Below, in pieces: positions 32,340 to 44,100 of a stretch of 64,000 bases of DNA. The notes beneath the pieces were generated by a model, which saw nothing but the letters and a program-made list of their open reading frames with translations, searched no databases and had not been told where the DNA came from. Position 1 is the stretch's first letter. Every line of letters begins with the position of its first letter. Made by a program: the position numbers and the translations under genes. The DNA lies in the NCBI RefSeq assembly GCF_947179165.1, contig NC_077244.1, positions 14,080,949 through 14,144,948 on the forward strand, read 5' to 3'. This DNA comes from Solanum dulcamara. Its lineage: Eukaryota > Streptophyta > Magnoliopsida > Solanales > Solanaceae.

Positions 32340-35300
32340 TCAAGAGGGTAGTTTAATTCTTTTCAGAGTTTTCCTTCTGAAACTTGCCATTCCTAGCTTG
32401 TCCATCTTGATATAACCTTTTGTTTCCTGTGGTAGCTGCTGGAGGTTGTAGAAGTGTTGTGTATCATTGAACCTGTGGCTGCATTTTGATAAGGTATCTG
32501 CAGGATGGTTTGCTTCTCTGAATATATGTTTGCACTGAAAGAATTCCAATTGTTGGACCAGGGATTGTAACTTTGTAACATATCTGTGAATGCTCCAAGG
32601 TGGCTTAAGGTCTTGTTTCAGCCACTTAGTCAATAATTCAGACTCAACTTCCTATATCACTCTATTATGTCCATGTTGAATACACCAAGTGAGGCCAATA
32701 GTTGCTGCCTGCACCTCTGCTTGGTTATTAGTACCCATTCCCAATGGAGTTGCAAAGGCATATATTAAGTTACCATTGTGGTCTCTTAATATTCCCCCTG
32801 CTCCAATTTTCCCAGGGTTGTCTAATGCACTCCCATCAGTATTCAATTTCACAATGGAAGATGGAGGTCTGATCCACATAACTTTGGTCACTCTCATGTC
32901 TTGTTGACACTGTTCTATCATAAGAACCAGTTCCTTCCGACTTTGTGGCCACTTAATGTAGGGGAAAGCAGTGTGTATCATCATGTAAAGGTCCTTGACT
33001 ATGGAGAATTTAACTCTAGTAGTACTAGATTTCTTTCCTCCATACTTACTTGCACATCTATTCTTCCATATATGCCAACATACAAAGATAGGAGTGGCCT
33101 GCAACATGAGCTTCTGAGCCTTATTACTGGACTTGGCAGTCCACCACTTCATCAGTATGCTTCTCAGTGAGCAGGTCCCTTGCATTATCCCCCATGAGCT
33201 AGAGAAGTGTTGCCAAATATGCTTGGCAAAATTTCTTGAGGCAAATATGTGATCTACATTGTCCAATCCTGGCCTGTAACAATAAGAACATGCTGCTGGT
33301 ACTACTCCAAATTGGACAAGTTTATCATTAGTAGGGAGTTTCTGTCTCAGAGCTCTCCATAGTAGAAAAGACACTTTGAAGGGAATGTTAGTGTGCCAAG
33401 TGCACCCATCAGTCAGGGTCTTGGCTCTTTTCTTTCTAACTAGTTCCCAGGCTGATTTAGAAGTGAAGTTGCCATGTGAAGTCAACTTCCAGCAGGCTTG
33501 ATCAGCTGTGTTAGGGTGATAGTCTATCTCAGTATCTAGTATCTGCTACACCAGCTGAGGTGGGGCATATTTTCTGATTTTCTGCACATTCCACTCCCCA
33601 TTCTCAATATATTCAGATACTCTAGTATTGTTGAGTCTAGGTAGATGGTTGTTATGATAAGCTAGGGGCCAATACCCAACCAATCATCCCACCAGAAACT
33701 ACTTGTACCTGAGTTGATGTGCCAGTGTATATGTGGCTCAATAACAATTTTATTAGCCATCATGTGCTTCCACATAATAGACTGACCTGTGTGCCATTTT
33801 TTATCACAGGATGAGCCCTCTGGCAGTACTTAGCCTTCAGAAATTCTCTCCATAAAGTCTTCTTAGACCTGAAGGTCCACCATTGTTTGTATTGCAAAGC
33901 TAAGCACATATCTTGTATTTTCTTCATACCAATACCCCCTTCCTCCACAGGATAGCTGAGGGTCTCCCATGATGCCCAGTGATATTTCTTCTTCTCCTTG
34001 TCCCACCCCCAGAAAAAGTCAGCTATGAGGCCTCTGATCTGATTCATAGTGGTAGCAGTAGGTCTGATTGCAGACAGCAAGTGGATTGGTAGTGATTGCA
34101 GCACTGATTTCACCAATGTTGCTCTGCCTCCATAGCCCAACACTTTAGTCTGCCATCCTCTGATTTTGCTTAGAACTTTGGACACCATACTTGTATAGTA
34201 AATAATTCTCTACCTTCCAATGTAGAGTGGACAGCCCAGGTAAGTAATGGGACCATGTGTCCACTTGAAGCCTGTGATCCTGCTTATCCTATCAATAACA
34301 TCTGGATTGGTATTAAGAGGAAGCATGAACTGGCTCTTTTCCTTGTTGATTAGCTGGCCTGAAGTTGTTTCATAAACCTTCAAAGTCTTGGTAATAAGAG
34401 TCATGGATAAGTTGTTGGTAGCAGTGAAGATGATCACATCATCTGCAAAACTCAAGTGGTTCACTTGGGGGCCCCTTCTTTCCATGTGGAATCCAGTATA
34501 TAGGTAGTGTTGGTTAAGATTATTCAGCATCCTGGATAGTACTTCTACTCCTATAATGAATAAGGCATGTGACAAGGGGTCTCCTTGCTTGAGACCTCTT
34601 GTGGAATGAAAAAATCCATGCCTTACCCCATTGATGATGACTGAATACCAGTTGTTAGACATGATCCTCCACACCATATCAATAATGACTTCTCCAAATC
34701 TCATCGTTCGCATGACCATACAAGTGAAGGACCAAGAGACCCTGTCATATGCCTTAGCCATATCCAACTTGATCACGACATTGTCCCCTACATTGGGTTT
34801 CTTAATGTTGTGAATAATTTCCTGTGCCAGCATTATATTTTCTGATATGCTCCTACCTTTAACAAATCCTGACTGATTGTCTGAAATGAGCTGAGGTAGA
34901 ATAGGAGCAAGTCTGAGATAGAGTAGTTTGGATATGATCTTGCTAGTGAAATTGCTGAGGGAGATGGGCCTGTACTCTGACAGTTTGTTGGGTTGCTCAG
35001 TTTTAGGAAGTAGAACCAAACATGCATGAGATATGTACCTGGGAATACAGTGACCATTGAAGAAGTGTTGCACTAGCTTCAGCAGATCATCACTAATGAT
35101 ATCCCAACATGATTGAAAGAACTTGCCATTCATGCCATCTGGCCCTGCAGCTGAAGTAGGACTCATAGAAAATACTACCTCCTTTAGCTCCTCCTTTGTA
35201 GGTATGGATTGTAGTAGTTCATTCTGCTGATCAGTAACTATCTTTGGGATGCATTTAATCACATCTTCATTGATATGTTTCTCCTCAGCAGTAAAGAGTT

Positions 35301-36498
35301 TCTCAAAGTGTGCACAAGCTGCACTTGCAATATTGTCATCACCCTGGATAGAGTTTCCTTGTTCATCACTGATCTGATGGATGAACAACCTTCTTCTTCT
35401 CCCTCTGATGATGGCATGGAAATAATTGGTATTGGCATCTCCATCTTTGAACCAGTGCAATTGAGTTTTCTATTTCAAAATGGACTGCTCTATCTTCAAA
35501 TACCTGATGTACTGGGCATTTATCTGATTTAGCTTGGCTCTGTTATCCTCAGAATTGTCTTTGATGATATTCTCTTCAGCTTGTATCACCTGTTCCTCAA
35601 ACTGTTTGACTGAAGCAAATATATCACCATATTGATTTCTAGACCAGTGGCTAAGGGTATTAGAAACTCTTTTCAGTTTTTGATGGAAAGTCCTCATTGG
35701 ATTTCCATCCACAGGTCTTTCCCAGCAAGATCTTACCGTATCAAGGAAGTTTTCATTTTCAACCCAGCAGTGTAAAAACTTGAAATATTTTATAGTATGA
35801 CTTTGTCTTTCAGTACATTCCAGCAGGAGAGGGCAGTGATCAGAACCTGTAGAGGCCAGATGATTAAGAATGCTCACAGGCATGACCTCCAACCAAGCAT
35901 CATTGACCATGGCTCTGTCAAGTCTCTTCCATATTCTGGCATCTGCATCTCTCTTGTTGCACCATGTGAATTGTTGTCCATGAAAACCAAGATCAATGAG
36001 TCCACAAGCTTCTATGACACTAATGAACTCAAGGCTCTTCTTCATGTTGTAAGGTTGGCCCCCCATCTTCTCATCAACATGAGTAATTACATTGAAGTCT
36101 CCAATGGTGCACCAAGGTTCTTCCATATCAGAGAATTGAAGCATCTTGTCCCATAATTCTCTTCTCATGTAGTCTTTGCATTTGGCATATACAAAGGTAA
36201 TGAGATATTGTTTAGGCCAAGCTGCATGTCTGATCTTACAGGTAAGTTGTTGTTCATCCTGATACACAAGATTGCACACACAGTCTTTGTTCCAAAATAG
36301 CCATATTTTGTTGTTGGGATTGGACATGGCATTATCCATACCTAACTGAATTCTGTAGAAGTGGAGTTGAGATTTGTTGGAGAAAGGTTCCAGCACTGCA
36401 ATCATAGAGAGCTTGTGATAGTCTTTCAACCTTTGTAGTCTGTCTAAGGCTCCTTGAGTATCAATACTCCCTGCATTCCAATAGAGTGTATTGATCAT
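32340..36498 (-). pseudogene. LINE ORF2: endonuclease, RT, RNase H
   Basis: About 1385 codons. The AP-type endonuclease (36498-35800) has TLYWNAGSID, VLEPFSNKS, CTIGDFNVIT, WKRLDRAMVN and GSDHCPLLL. RT (35200-34200) has KLDMAKAYDRVSW, GLKQGDPLS and FADD at 34449-34438, both Asp present. A zf-RVT region (33400-33150) has SFLLWRALRQKLPTNDK and CSYCYRPG. RNase H (32870-32400) has LNTDGSAL, NNQAEVQAA and REANHPADTLSK; the third acidic position reads EVESEL, Glu rather than Asp. Lesions: TAG at 35472-35470, 34212-34210, 33548-33546 and 32654-32652; 1-nt deletions at the A run 33802-33797 and near 33667. It starts by ATGA overlap with ORF1. Confidence 0.93.
36495..36498 (-). promoter_or_regulatory. 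ORF1-ORF2 ATGA overlap
   Basis: The ORF1 stop TGA (36497-36495) overlaps the ORF2 start ATG (36498-36496). Such overlap suggests termination-reinitiation to make ORF2. Both ends fall within conserved coding (MINTLYWNAGSID), so the start choice is well supported. Confidence 0.8.
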
Positions 36499-39470
36499 CG
36501 TAACTTGTGGGATTTAGACCTTGTGTTGATGTTGCTTTTGACTGCAACATTATCTAAGCTGCTGATTAAGCTTTGTTTACTCCTCTTCCTTTCCTGCTTA
36601 CTTTTGGAAGGTGGCTCTTTCTTCTCCTTTTCTTGCTGAGTTTCCTTCTGCAATAAGGCTGCCATATTGGATCTGAATGTCTCTAATTGGTTTTCCTGTT
36701 GTTCATCCTCCCATTGGTCAGGGTCTTCCTCATCTTTAGAATGAGTGACCCTATATTTATCAGATAAGTCTTCTGCACTGTCTTCTTTACTAAGCACCTG
36801 CCTCTCATTGGATACATCATAAATTTGCAGAGGTGTGGCATGGTCAGTAGCTGTGTACTCCTCTTCAAAACCATCTGATATGGTTTTCTGACTAAGCTTA
36901 CTCTGTTCTGCAGTCTGCATCTGGATTCCTGCTTGTTCTGGTACCAGAACATAGTTCTCACTTGTTTGCTCAGATTGCCTCTCCTGGATAAGTTTCTTGT
37001 TAATAGCATCCCTTTTCTTCTTGCTTAGAGATAATATGGCTTTTTTGTTGAGGGTCTGAGAATGTGTACTGTGGTTTGTTATACTGATATTAGGAGTTTG
37101 ATCCTTTTCCATATTTGGTTCAGCAGCCTGCACCTCAGTTTGTTGCCTTTGACCCTTATTGGCCTGAATATTAGCCACATTACCCTGTACTGTATCATTA
37201 GTCTTGTTCCTTCTAATCTCATCTTCTTGTTGGGTATCAATTTGATGTTCTTGTACCCTGGACCTGCTAGTATTTGGAGGAGTGGTTGCAGGGGCTTTAT
37301 AGTCTTTCCTAGGGTCAACCAACAGAGGTTCCCTCCCCCTGGTAGCCCCTTCCTGCATGTTAGTAATTTTCTCCTGACTTTCCCCTTCCTCAACCCCACA
37401 GACTTCTTCAGCCAGCACAATAAAATTGTTTAACACATTTAAATTATTGGGGGAGCCATGGGGGTGTGAGATTGGTAAGTCAATACCTGTGCTTTTGACA
37501 TATTTTCCTTCAACAGTATTCAAGCCAGAACTTGGTTCTTGGGCAGCAATATTTTGATCTTTTTCCTTGTTTGCAGGTCTGCTAGTTCCAACCTGCTGAG
37601 TGGGATTATGGGAAGTGGAATGTACTGTTTTTTGGAGAAGGGGGGGTTGAATCTGGACTCCAGATTCAACATTACAAGTTTGGACATTACAACTATTAAC
37701 TTTGGATTTATTAGGCATACCTGACTGTTGCTGGTTTCTTTCATCATTGCTGTTGGTGCCACTGTGTTGGTGAGGTACTGAACCTTCCCCTTTTGACCTG
37801 TATACTTGTGTTTTATGCTGCTGTGTTTGATGCTATTGGGGTTGTCCATCTTTCTTGCCTCTTCTCCTTTGGATTTGCCACCCTGTATGCTCTTGATTTC
37901 TTTTTTCAGTTTCAGCCCTGTTAGTGTTTTGTTGTTCCTTAATGTGTTGGTCTTCTTGGTGCTGAGTTTCCTTGTGCTGATCAGTAGCAGGTTGCAGAGC
38001 CTTTCTCTTATCAGTGATGATCCTGTCTGTGTTCCTGACCTCCTCTTCTTGATCATTCTTTTTCTTATTCTCCTCATCTCTTTTTTTAACAGTACAAACT
38101 TGTAAGGTGTGACCTTGATACTTGCAGTAAGGACAGTAGTCTGGCACTCCCTCATATTGAATGGATTTCCACCTGCCATCTCCATTTTCATCTTCATCAA
38201 AGCCCATCCAGATGTGCTGGGGTCTTTGTTTAGTTAGATCAATTTGGATTTTGACTTTGGCCACACTACCCCTAGTTTTTTTGTATGTGGCCAAGTCCAA
38301 GAACAAAACCTTGCCAATAGGGGATAGTAAAGGGGTTACTACTTTAAGCCTATAGCAATGCCATGGTAGCTCAGGTAATATAGCCCAAATAGGGACCAGA
38401 GGGGTTTCTTCTTCTGGCTTGAAGGTGGGAGTCCATAATTGAAGTCTCATCAGCTGCCCATTGATATGCATTTTCCCTTTGGACCATACAGTAGAATGGT
38501 CATATTCATTGTCCAAGTCTATGTAGATGTGTCTAGAGTTAAAGTGAGTAAGTTTCACTCCTCCTCTAAGTTCAGTTTGAATGATGAATTCCTTTCTGAT
38601 GATTTCCATCTTAGGCATGGTGTTGGTGAATTTGCCAATTAGTGTATACCTACAGTCAGTGGCTAGATTCACCATGAAGTCTTCTTTTGTAAACACCATA
38701 GCAGGATATCCCTGTTTTGTTGTTATTTTTGGAGGAGTAATATCAATATCATCAGCTTTCATAGCCTCCTGTGCTCTCAACTTGGTAGCTAAAGTGTGGG
38801 GGATGACAGGGTTAGGAGGGGCCAGGTTAGGATTTGTGTGGCTAGGCGGCTTGTTTCTAATGTTAGCCCAGGCTTGAGGCATCACATGATTAATAGGATT
38901 AGGGACAGTTAGGTTGGTTCTATTAACTTGGGTTCTAGTGGGATCAATTCTACCAGCCTTGGTTTTCACAGGTTCAAAGTTGTTGGAAACTACCAAAGGT
39001 TGGTTATTATGAATGTAGGGAGTATGTTTGGCTTAGTTATGAGACTGTTGTTGGACAGTATCATGGTGTTCTTGAACTTGGCCCTTGCCCTTTAACTTAG
39101 TTATCTCAGCAGCAGCTGTTTGAGTACTAGGGGGTTGATCATTTATACCAACTTTAGCCATGTTCAGCTCAACACAATCTTGAATATTATCGAATTCTAT
39201 ATGCTGCAGCACAAAGTTGTTATGAATAATATCATGAGTATTATGATTAGTCAAGTTAAGAGACTTACCTGTTGCTCCTTGTGCAGACAGTCTGACGTTC
39301 TGGAAGCTGTGGTCACTTCCTGTAGCCTTGTGACCTGTAATCAAATTATTTCTCACATGTTCCTGATTATGTTCATCATTTGTAGATTGAGAGACAAGTC
39401 CATGCTGTTGAGCCTTTTCCTGAGGCAGGTTCACTTCCTCATCTGCAGCACAGTGTTCTTCCCTCCTTTG

Positions 39471-40046
39471 GTCGTCTTGACGACTTTTCGAATTTGAGCT
39501 TTTTGGGGAAGTTTCCATATAACCTGGATACTTTGTTGGAATTGTAACACCAATATGAACATTTTGGTCTGTTTGTTGCTGCAATTGATTCAGTAGAACT
39601 CCGGCAAGCCCACTTTGACAGTCGTCTTGACGACTTTTCGAATTTGAGCTTTTTGGTTGTAATTCGAGACATTCAGTATGGCTGGCAATCCTCTCTACAT
39701 TGTTGCCTACCTGTTGACATTGATTGTGCCTCCATTGGATCGCCGGGGCTCCGGCGACTCCATGATTGTCAGGGTTGGAAAGTAAATTTGAAGCTCCTGG
39801 TGTTGATTAGAAATGGCACTCCGGGCCTGGAAGATGCACCTCTACATAAGGAACATTTTGGCATTCAATTTGATCAATTTGGGTTACCGGAGCTTCGGCG
39901 ACACCATTGTTGTCAGCGGTTGACAGGAAATTTGAAGCTGCTGGTAATGATTCGAAGTGAAGCTTGGTGCTTGAGTGGTGCTCCTCATCATGCTGAACAA
40001 CTTGGCAATGTTTTTGTTCCATTTGGGACGCTGGAGCTCCGGCGAC
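39471..40046 (-). repeat. approximately 150-bp tandem repeat in LINE ORF1
   Basis: Four units encode 48-50 residues each, starting near 40044 (AGAPASQ), 39902 (AEAPVTQ), 39756 (AGAPAIQ) and 39606 (AGVLLNQ). Units one to three share ASN(F/L)LS and NNGV/NHGV ends. Units three and four share an exact 36-bp segment (39471-39506 and 39621-39656) encoding PKSSNSKSRQDD, which includes the palindrome GTCGTC-TT-GACGAC. All units keep the frame. Confidence 0.85.
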
Positions 40047-40532
40047 GACCACTCTTTCTTCGCCGGAGATGATTTCTCCGGTGAACTTTGTTCCTATAGC
40101 TGCTTCAGGTGTTTGCGAACAAACCCCAGATGGTGCGATGGATCGAATCTTGCCGGAGTTGGTTCGAATTTGAAGGCGCACCGGCGAAGGTGCTGCGGCT
40201 GTTCTTCCAGATTGCGCCTCTTCATTGTGCACACTGATATCAATTTTTTCTTGTGAAATTTGGACTGTATGTTGTCCTTTTGATGAGGATTCATTTCCTC
40301 CAATTCCTTTTAGTTGAATCAATCCACGACTTTGAAGATAATTGATTTTTTGAAAATTTTTTAGCTCCTCAGCAGTGACACAAGTATTGATTGCTTCATT
40401 GTTTTGCTGATTAGAGGAGCTATACTTGGAATTAGAAGCTGTAATAACTTGCGTTGGATTCGTATTGACGGGATCTTCGATCCCATCTTTGGATCGAAAT
40501 TTTCCGACGTCCGGTGGTGGGTCGACCGGCAT

Positions 40533-40612
40533 TTTTGTTTTATGCCTAAAATGCCCTTCCTTGAGAGCTCTTGCTAGATAGAAGTTTTTAGAGAGAGAAA
40601 GCGATCATCACA
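40533..40612 (-). promoter_or_regulatory. LINE 5' UTR
   Basis: 80 bp between the target duplication and the ORF1 ATG. It starts TGTGATGATCGCTTTCTCTC and ends in an A-rich stretch before ATG. The presence of this end with an intact duplication shows the copy is not 5'-truncated. An internal promoter is expected but no motif is certain. Confidence 0.6.
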
Positions 40613-42130
40613 TATTCTTGTAGTTATCATCCTCTAATATCTCTTCATTCCAGATGTAATTTTTATTTACTCTTTTTTGTCTTTCTAATTTATCATTTTT
40701 TAGATCTAAGCACTTTGTTCTACATGTTTATCAAGTAAGGTCCTAGAATTGTGATGCTTCAGAAAATCAAAATGAGGAGGTTTTACAAATATTTTTTTAC
40801 CTTGACTTTGTGCAATTATTTTTTTCTTAGAGTTAAAAAATACATTACTTTTAGTGTTAATAAAATCATTACTACTGTTAACTCTTATTAGTAGTAGATT
40901 TTTGAAGGTACTAATTTCATAAACGTGCAACACATTTGTATGTGGAGTCATTTTTTTAACAATACTACAAGTTATACTAGTTATATCTCAATTCATGTGA
41001 TTATGTTAGAATGGACATTATATCTAGGAATGAAAAAAAAGACTTTTCAAATTTGCCGGCTAAAATAAAGTAGAAGTATTTGTGTGAATATATATCATCT
41101 CATTAAGGATAATGAGAATTTTTAAAGTAAACTTTTCTTGATATTTTAAGGGAAAATATTAGCTTGAGGAAATATTTGATCATCTTCATACGGAAGAAGG
41201 AAAAACTAGTAAAATAGTATTATTGCGGATATTGTTGAATAATTTTGTAAATTAGAAAGATATAACAGCCCTTTTACCTATCGAATAAAACTTGCTTGTT
41301 CAGATCAAAGTGTTGAAACTTACAACCAACAGTTATTTAGTTTTTAAATCACTGTTGTATTTGAAATTTTCCAAAATTAATTTTATTGATCTAATTTATA
41401 TTCATGAATTATCTACCAATAAAATTCATATATTATAAATAATATGCATATCTAGATCATCAATGTTGTCTCCAATTGTAAGATTTTCAAGATCTAAGCT
41501 CTTTTTTAAAGTTATCATCCTGTGATTTCTCTTCATTCTAGATGTACATTTTTTAATTACTTTTTATTTTCTAATTAATCATTTTTTATATCTAAACACT
41601 TTACTCTCTCTCTCTCTCTATATATATATATCAAGTAAGGTTCCAAAATAGTGACGCTTAAGAAAATTAGAATGAGGAGATTTTATGAAGTTTTATTTAC
41701 CTTGACTGTGTGCAACTCTATTTTATTCTTTTATAGTTAACAAATACATTACTATTGTTAACTACTATTAATACTAGATTATTTTTAAGGTACTAATTTC
41801 ATGACTCGTGCAATTCACACATATGTTGAGTCTTTTTATTCACAATATCACTTATGTCCCAATTCATGTTTATTGTGTTGGAATGAACATTATTCAGTAA
41901 TGAAATGAAGACTTTTAAAAAACTGTGCTAAAAATAAACTATAAATATTATGTGGCTATAAATTATCTAATTAATGATAAATTGAGAATTTTATGTTAAT
42001 TTATTTTTAGACATTAAGAAGTGTCATTTTAGGGGAAAACATTAATTTGAAAAAATATTTTATTAGTTCCAAATGGACGAGAGAAAAATTAGTCAAATAT
42101 TATTAGTCAGGATAAAGATGCATAATTTAG
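40613..42130 (+). repeat. AT-rich 0.89-kb unit dimer, LINE-bearing copy
   Basis: Two diverged subunits start at about 40616 and 41510 (GTTATCATCC, CTCTTCATTC(C/T)AGATGTA, then TCAAGTAAGGT and GAGGAGGTTTTA), spaced about 893 bp. The second carries (TC)n(TA)n at 41604-41631. The motif TCGTGCAATTCACACATATG in the second resembles the short CGTGCAANGCACG-type word seen near Helitron ends, but no Helitron 3' hairpin was found. No coding. Confidence 0.7.
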
Positions 42131-44100
42131 ACCTTTTCCTGTAACTACTTAGCCCGTCGTTACTAAGAATATATGCGGTAAAGGTATACAAATTTCATTC
42201 ATCAAAAGTTTAGGATCAATACCTTGATATGTGAGTGCATTAGTTGTGAATTAAGGTCGTGCTATGCTCCTATCTCAAAGTTGACCTGAAAGTGTCGTTT
42301 TGATTTAGTGTTGGACTTGAGTTCAAACTAAGGTCTACTTCAAATGACCATATCTCTCAGCATATAGAGAATTAGGTGACTCATGAAATATCAAATTTAA
42401 TGTCTATGAGTCTTCTTTTGAAAATTACCAAATTTGCCTCATTAGGAGTTTAGAGTAAAAACCTATGCTCTTTTCAATAAGCATTGTTTGTGATGAAGCC
42501 GCTGTGGTGGGGCTGGTCCCACTATGATGGTACAGACAGCATTTAAAGTCGGAAAAAACTCCAGAATTGTTTATTTTATTCCTACTTCATTCTTAAAAGA
42601 CACAAGCGACCTAGGGAAATTTTTCACCGGTTTCCACTCCAATTTATGCTAAAGGTAAGTAATTTACTCCCTAATCTTGTAATTTGATTCCTAAAACCTG
42701 CAATTGTAGGTGGGTGATCATTCATGGAGGATTTTGGCTTGAAACTAATGGTAGAAAAACACTAGTTTGGGTGGAAAAATAATGGGACTGGGTTAGAAAT
42801 TTGGATTTTCATATAATCTGAAACTATATAGGCCATTTGTGATTAATTTGTATTATTTTATTATTTTATACCAAGAACAAGATAAGTTTCACTAAAGGAG
42901 TCAAGGTTCGGAATCAGACTTCTGCAGAAGTTGTTTGGCACCCAGGTAGGCTAGGTTTCTCAATTGAGTAGTTATAAATCGGTTTCCATTGCATAATGTA
43001 TCATACATTGATGGGAGATTTTATGTTCAAGCCTTCAGGCACGTAGTCTAGATGGCTAAATGTGTTGTTATTGCTGTTTGTGGTAGGAATATACTATGTG
43101 GTTTATGATTATGCTGTGACTAGTGATTATAGTATACTTGTTGATATGATTGATGATCCTTGTAAATTTAATGTGTAAGGAAATTGCTAGGTTAGAGTGA
43201 GATCCTGAGACTTGTGATAATCAAGAGGGTCCAGTATGAGGCTATTGATCCATATAAATGTAGGATATATATATATATATATACACACATTTATATGTGT
43301 GTTCGTAGTGACAGTTCCATGTGAAATGGTTGAGTAATGTGCGTTCATGCAATGAGATGAAATAAAACTAATGAAATAACTATTTTTGAACAATTACATG
43401 CAATGAGGATAATTACTTGATTGTGCAAGTATGTGAAATATTCGTTATGGACTGTGATTATGCATTTTGATTATGATATTGGATCAGGTGTCGCATTCCA
43501 ATAAATATATTGGATCGAGTGTCACGTTCTGACACATATATTGGATCGAGTGTCGCATTTCAACATATATATTGGATTGAGTGTCACATTTTGACACATA
43601 CTAAATATTGGATATGGTTTCACACCGACACAGTAATAATTAGGTATGGGTTTCATGAGAGAACCATTGTGTGGCTATCATCTGTAAATTGATCTTGACT
43701 ATATGTGTGATGATAGATAAATGGAATTTATGATAATTGAGCTTGCCCATTCTTTGTAATAATTGATATGAAAGGACCGAAGGTCCAAGAGTTACCATGT
43801 TAATAGTTGTAATTGAGATTTACATGGTGAAACTATATATTGCTCTTAAAATGGTAAATTTATAATGTACTTCTCTATGTATGCATGTTCAGATTATGTT
43901 ATGGTTGCTAGATACATCTATTTTGTCTTAGTGGTTTCATGTAATCTCATTTGTTCCATTCTTTCCCAGGGGATGGCACGTACATGTCGTACTACTAGTG
44001 GTGATGACTCACCAGGATTGAACAGGTATAGAGGTCGGCCCCGTGGCACATACAGTTCTGGGTTACAGGTTTAGCTTACCTATCGGGGGGTTATGATAGA
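42131..44100 (+). mobile_element. plus-strand gypsy LTR fragment
   Basis: LTR-like sequence with GCCGCTGTGGTGGGGCTGGT at about 42499, a leader ending ATGCTAAAG|GTAAGTAATT (donor at 42654/42655), a run of short words GGATCGAGTGTCGCATT repeated near 43485-43600 (about 46-bp spacing), and GGTTACAGGTTTAGCTTACC near 44061 as in the end of gypsy LTRs. The 3' end is cut where it meets an opposite LTR at about 44101. The 5' limit is approximate. Confidence 0.55.
43973..44074 (+). pseudogene. gag N-terminus remnant
   Basis: A 33-codon frame MARTCRTTSGDDSPGLNRYR...GLQV that resembles the gag start at 29146 (GTTGGDDLPGLGRPR) of the chromovirus. It follows TTCTTTCCCAG, an acceptor-like site, so it would be the first coding exon after the leader intron. 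The rest of gag is missing; LTR-end sequence follows at once. Confidence 0.45.

Larger units (their letters stand above)
36495..40532 (-). pseudogene. LINE ORF1, RNA-binding protein, three stops
   Basis: A single frame of 1346 codons from ATG (40532-40530) to TGA (36497-36495), broken only by TAA at 39809-39807, TAA at 39035-39033 and TAG at 37835-37833. The N-terminus is MPVDPPPDVGKFRSKDG. Residues about 160-360 form a tandem repeat. The middle (about 38640-38100) is a DUF4283-like region (YTLIGKFTNTMPKMEIIRKE, IWAILPELPWHCYRLK) followed by a knuckle CPYCKYQGHTLQVC, CX2CX4HX4C. The last 400 residues are Gln/Glu/Lys-rich and look disordered, ending in a basic tail. In live LINEs this protein coats the RNA. 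It is unusually long for a plant LINE ORF1. Confidence 0.88.
29727..40612 (-). mobile_element. full-length L1-type LINE (10.9 kb)
   Basis: Non-LTR retrotransposon with 5' UTR, ORF1, ORF2 and a 3' region ending in poly(A) (T run at 29727-29745 on the plus strand). An 11-bp duplication TATTCTTGTAG flanks it (29716-29726 and 40613-40623). The unoccupied site exists once at 46156-46166 in a paralogous repeat, with matching flanks on both sides. ORF1 has three stops and ORF2 four stops and two 1-nt deletions, so this copy cannot move by itself. It is long for a plant L1. Confidence 0.95.

Noticed and set aside
37062..38877. plus-strand frames antisense to LINE ORF1
   Set aside because: Shadows of the ORF1 coding bias; hydrophobic Leu/Phe-rich content is what antisense of Gln/Lys/Glu codons gives.
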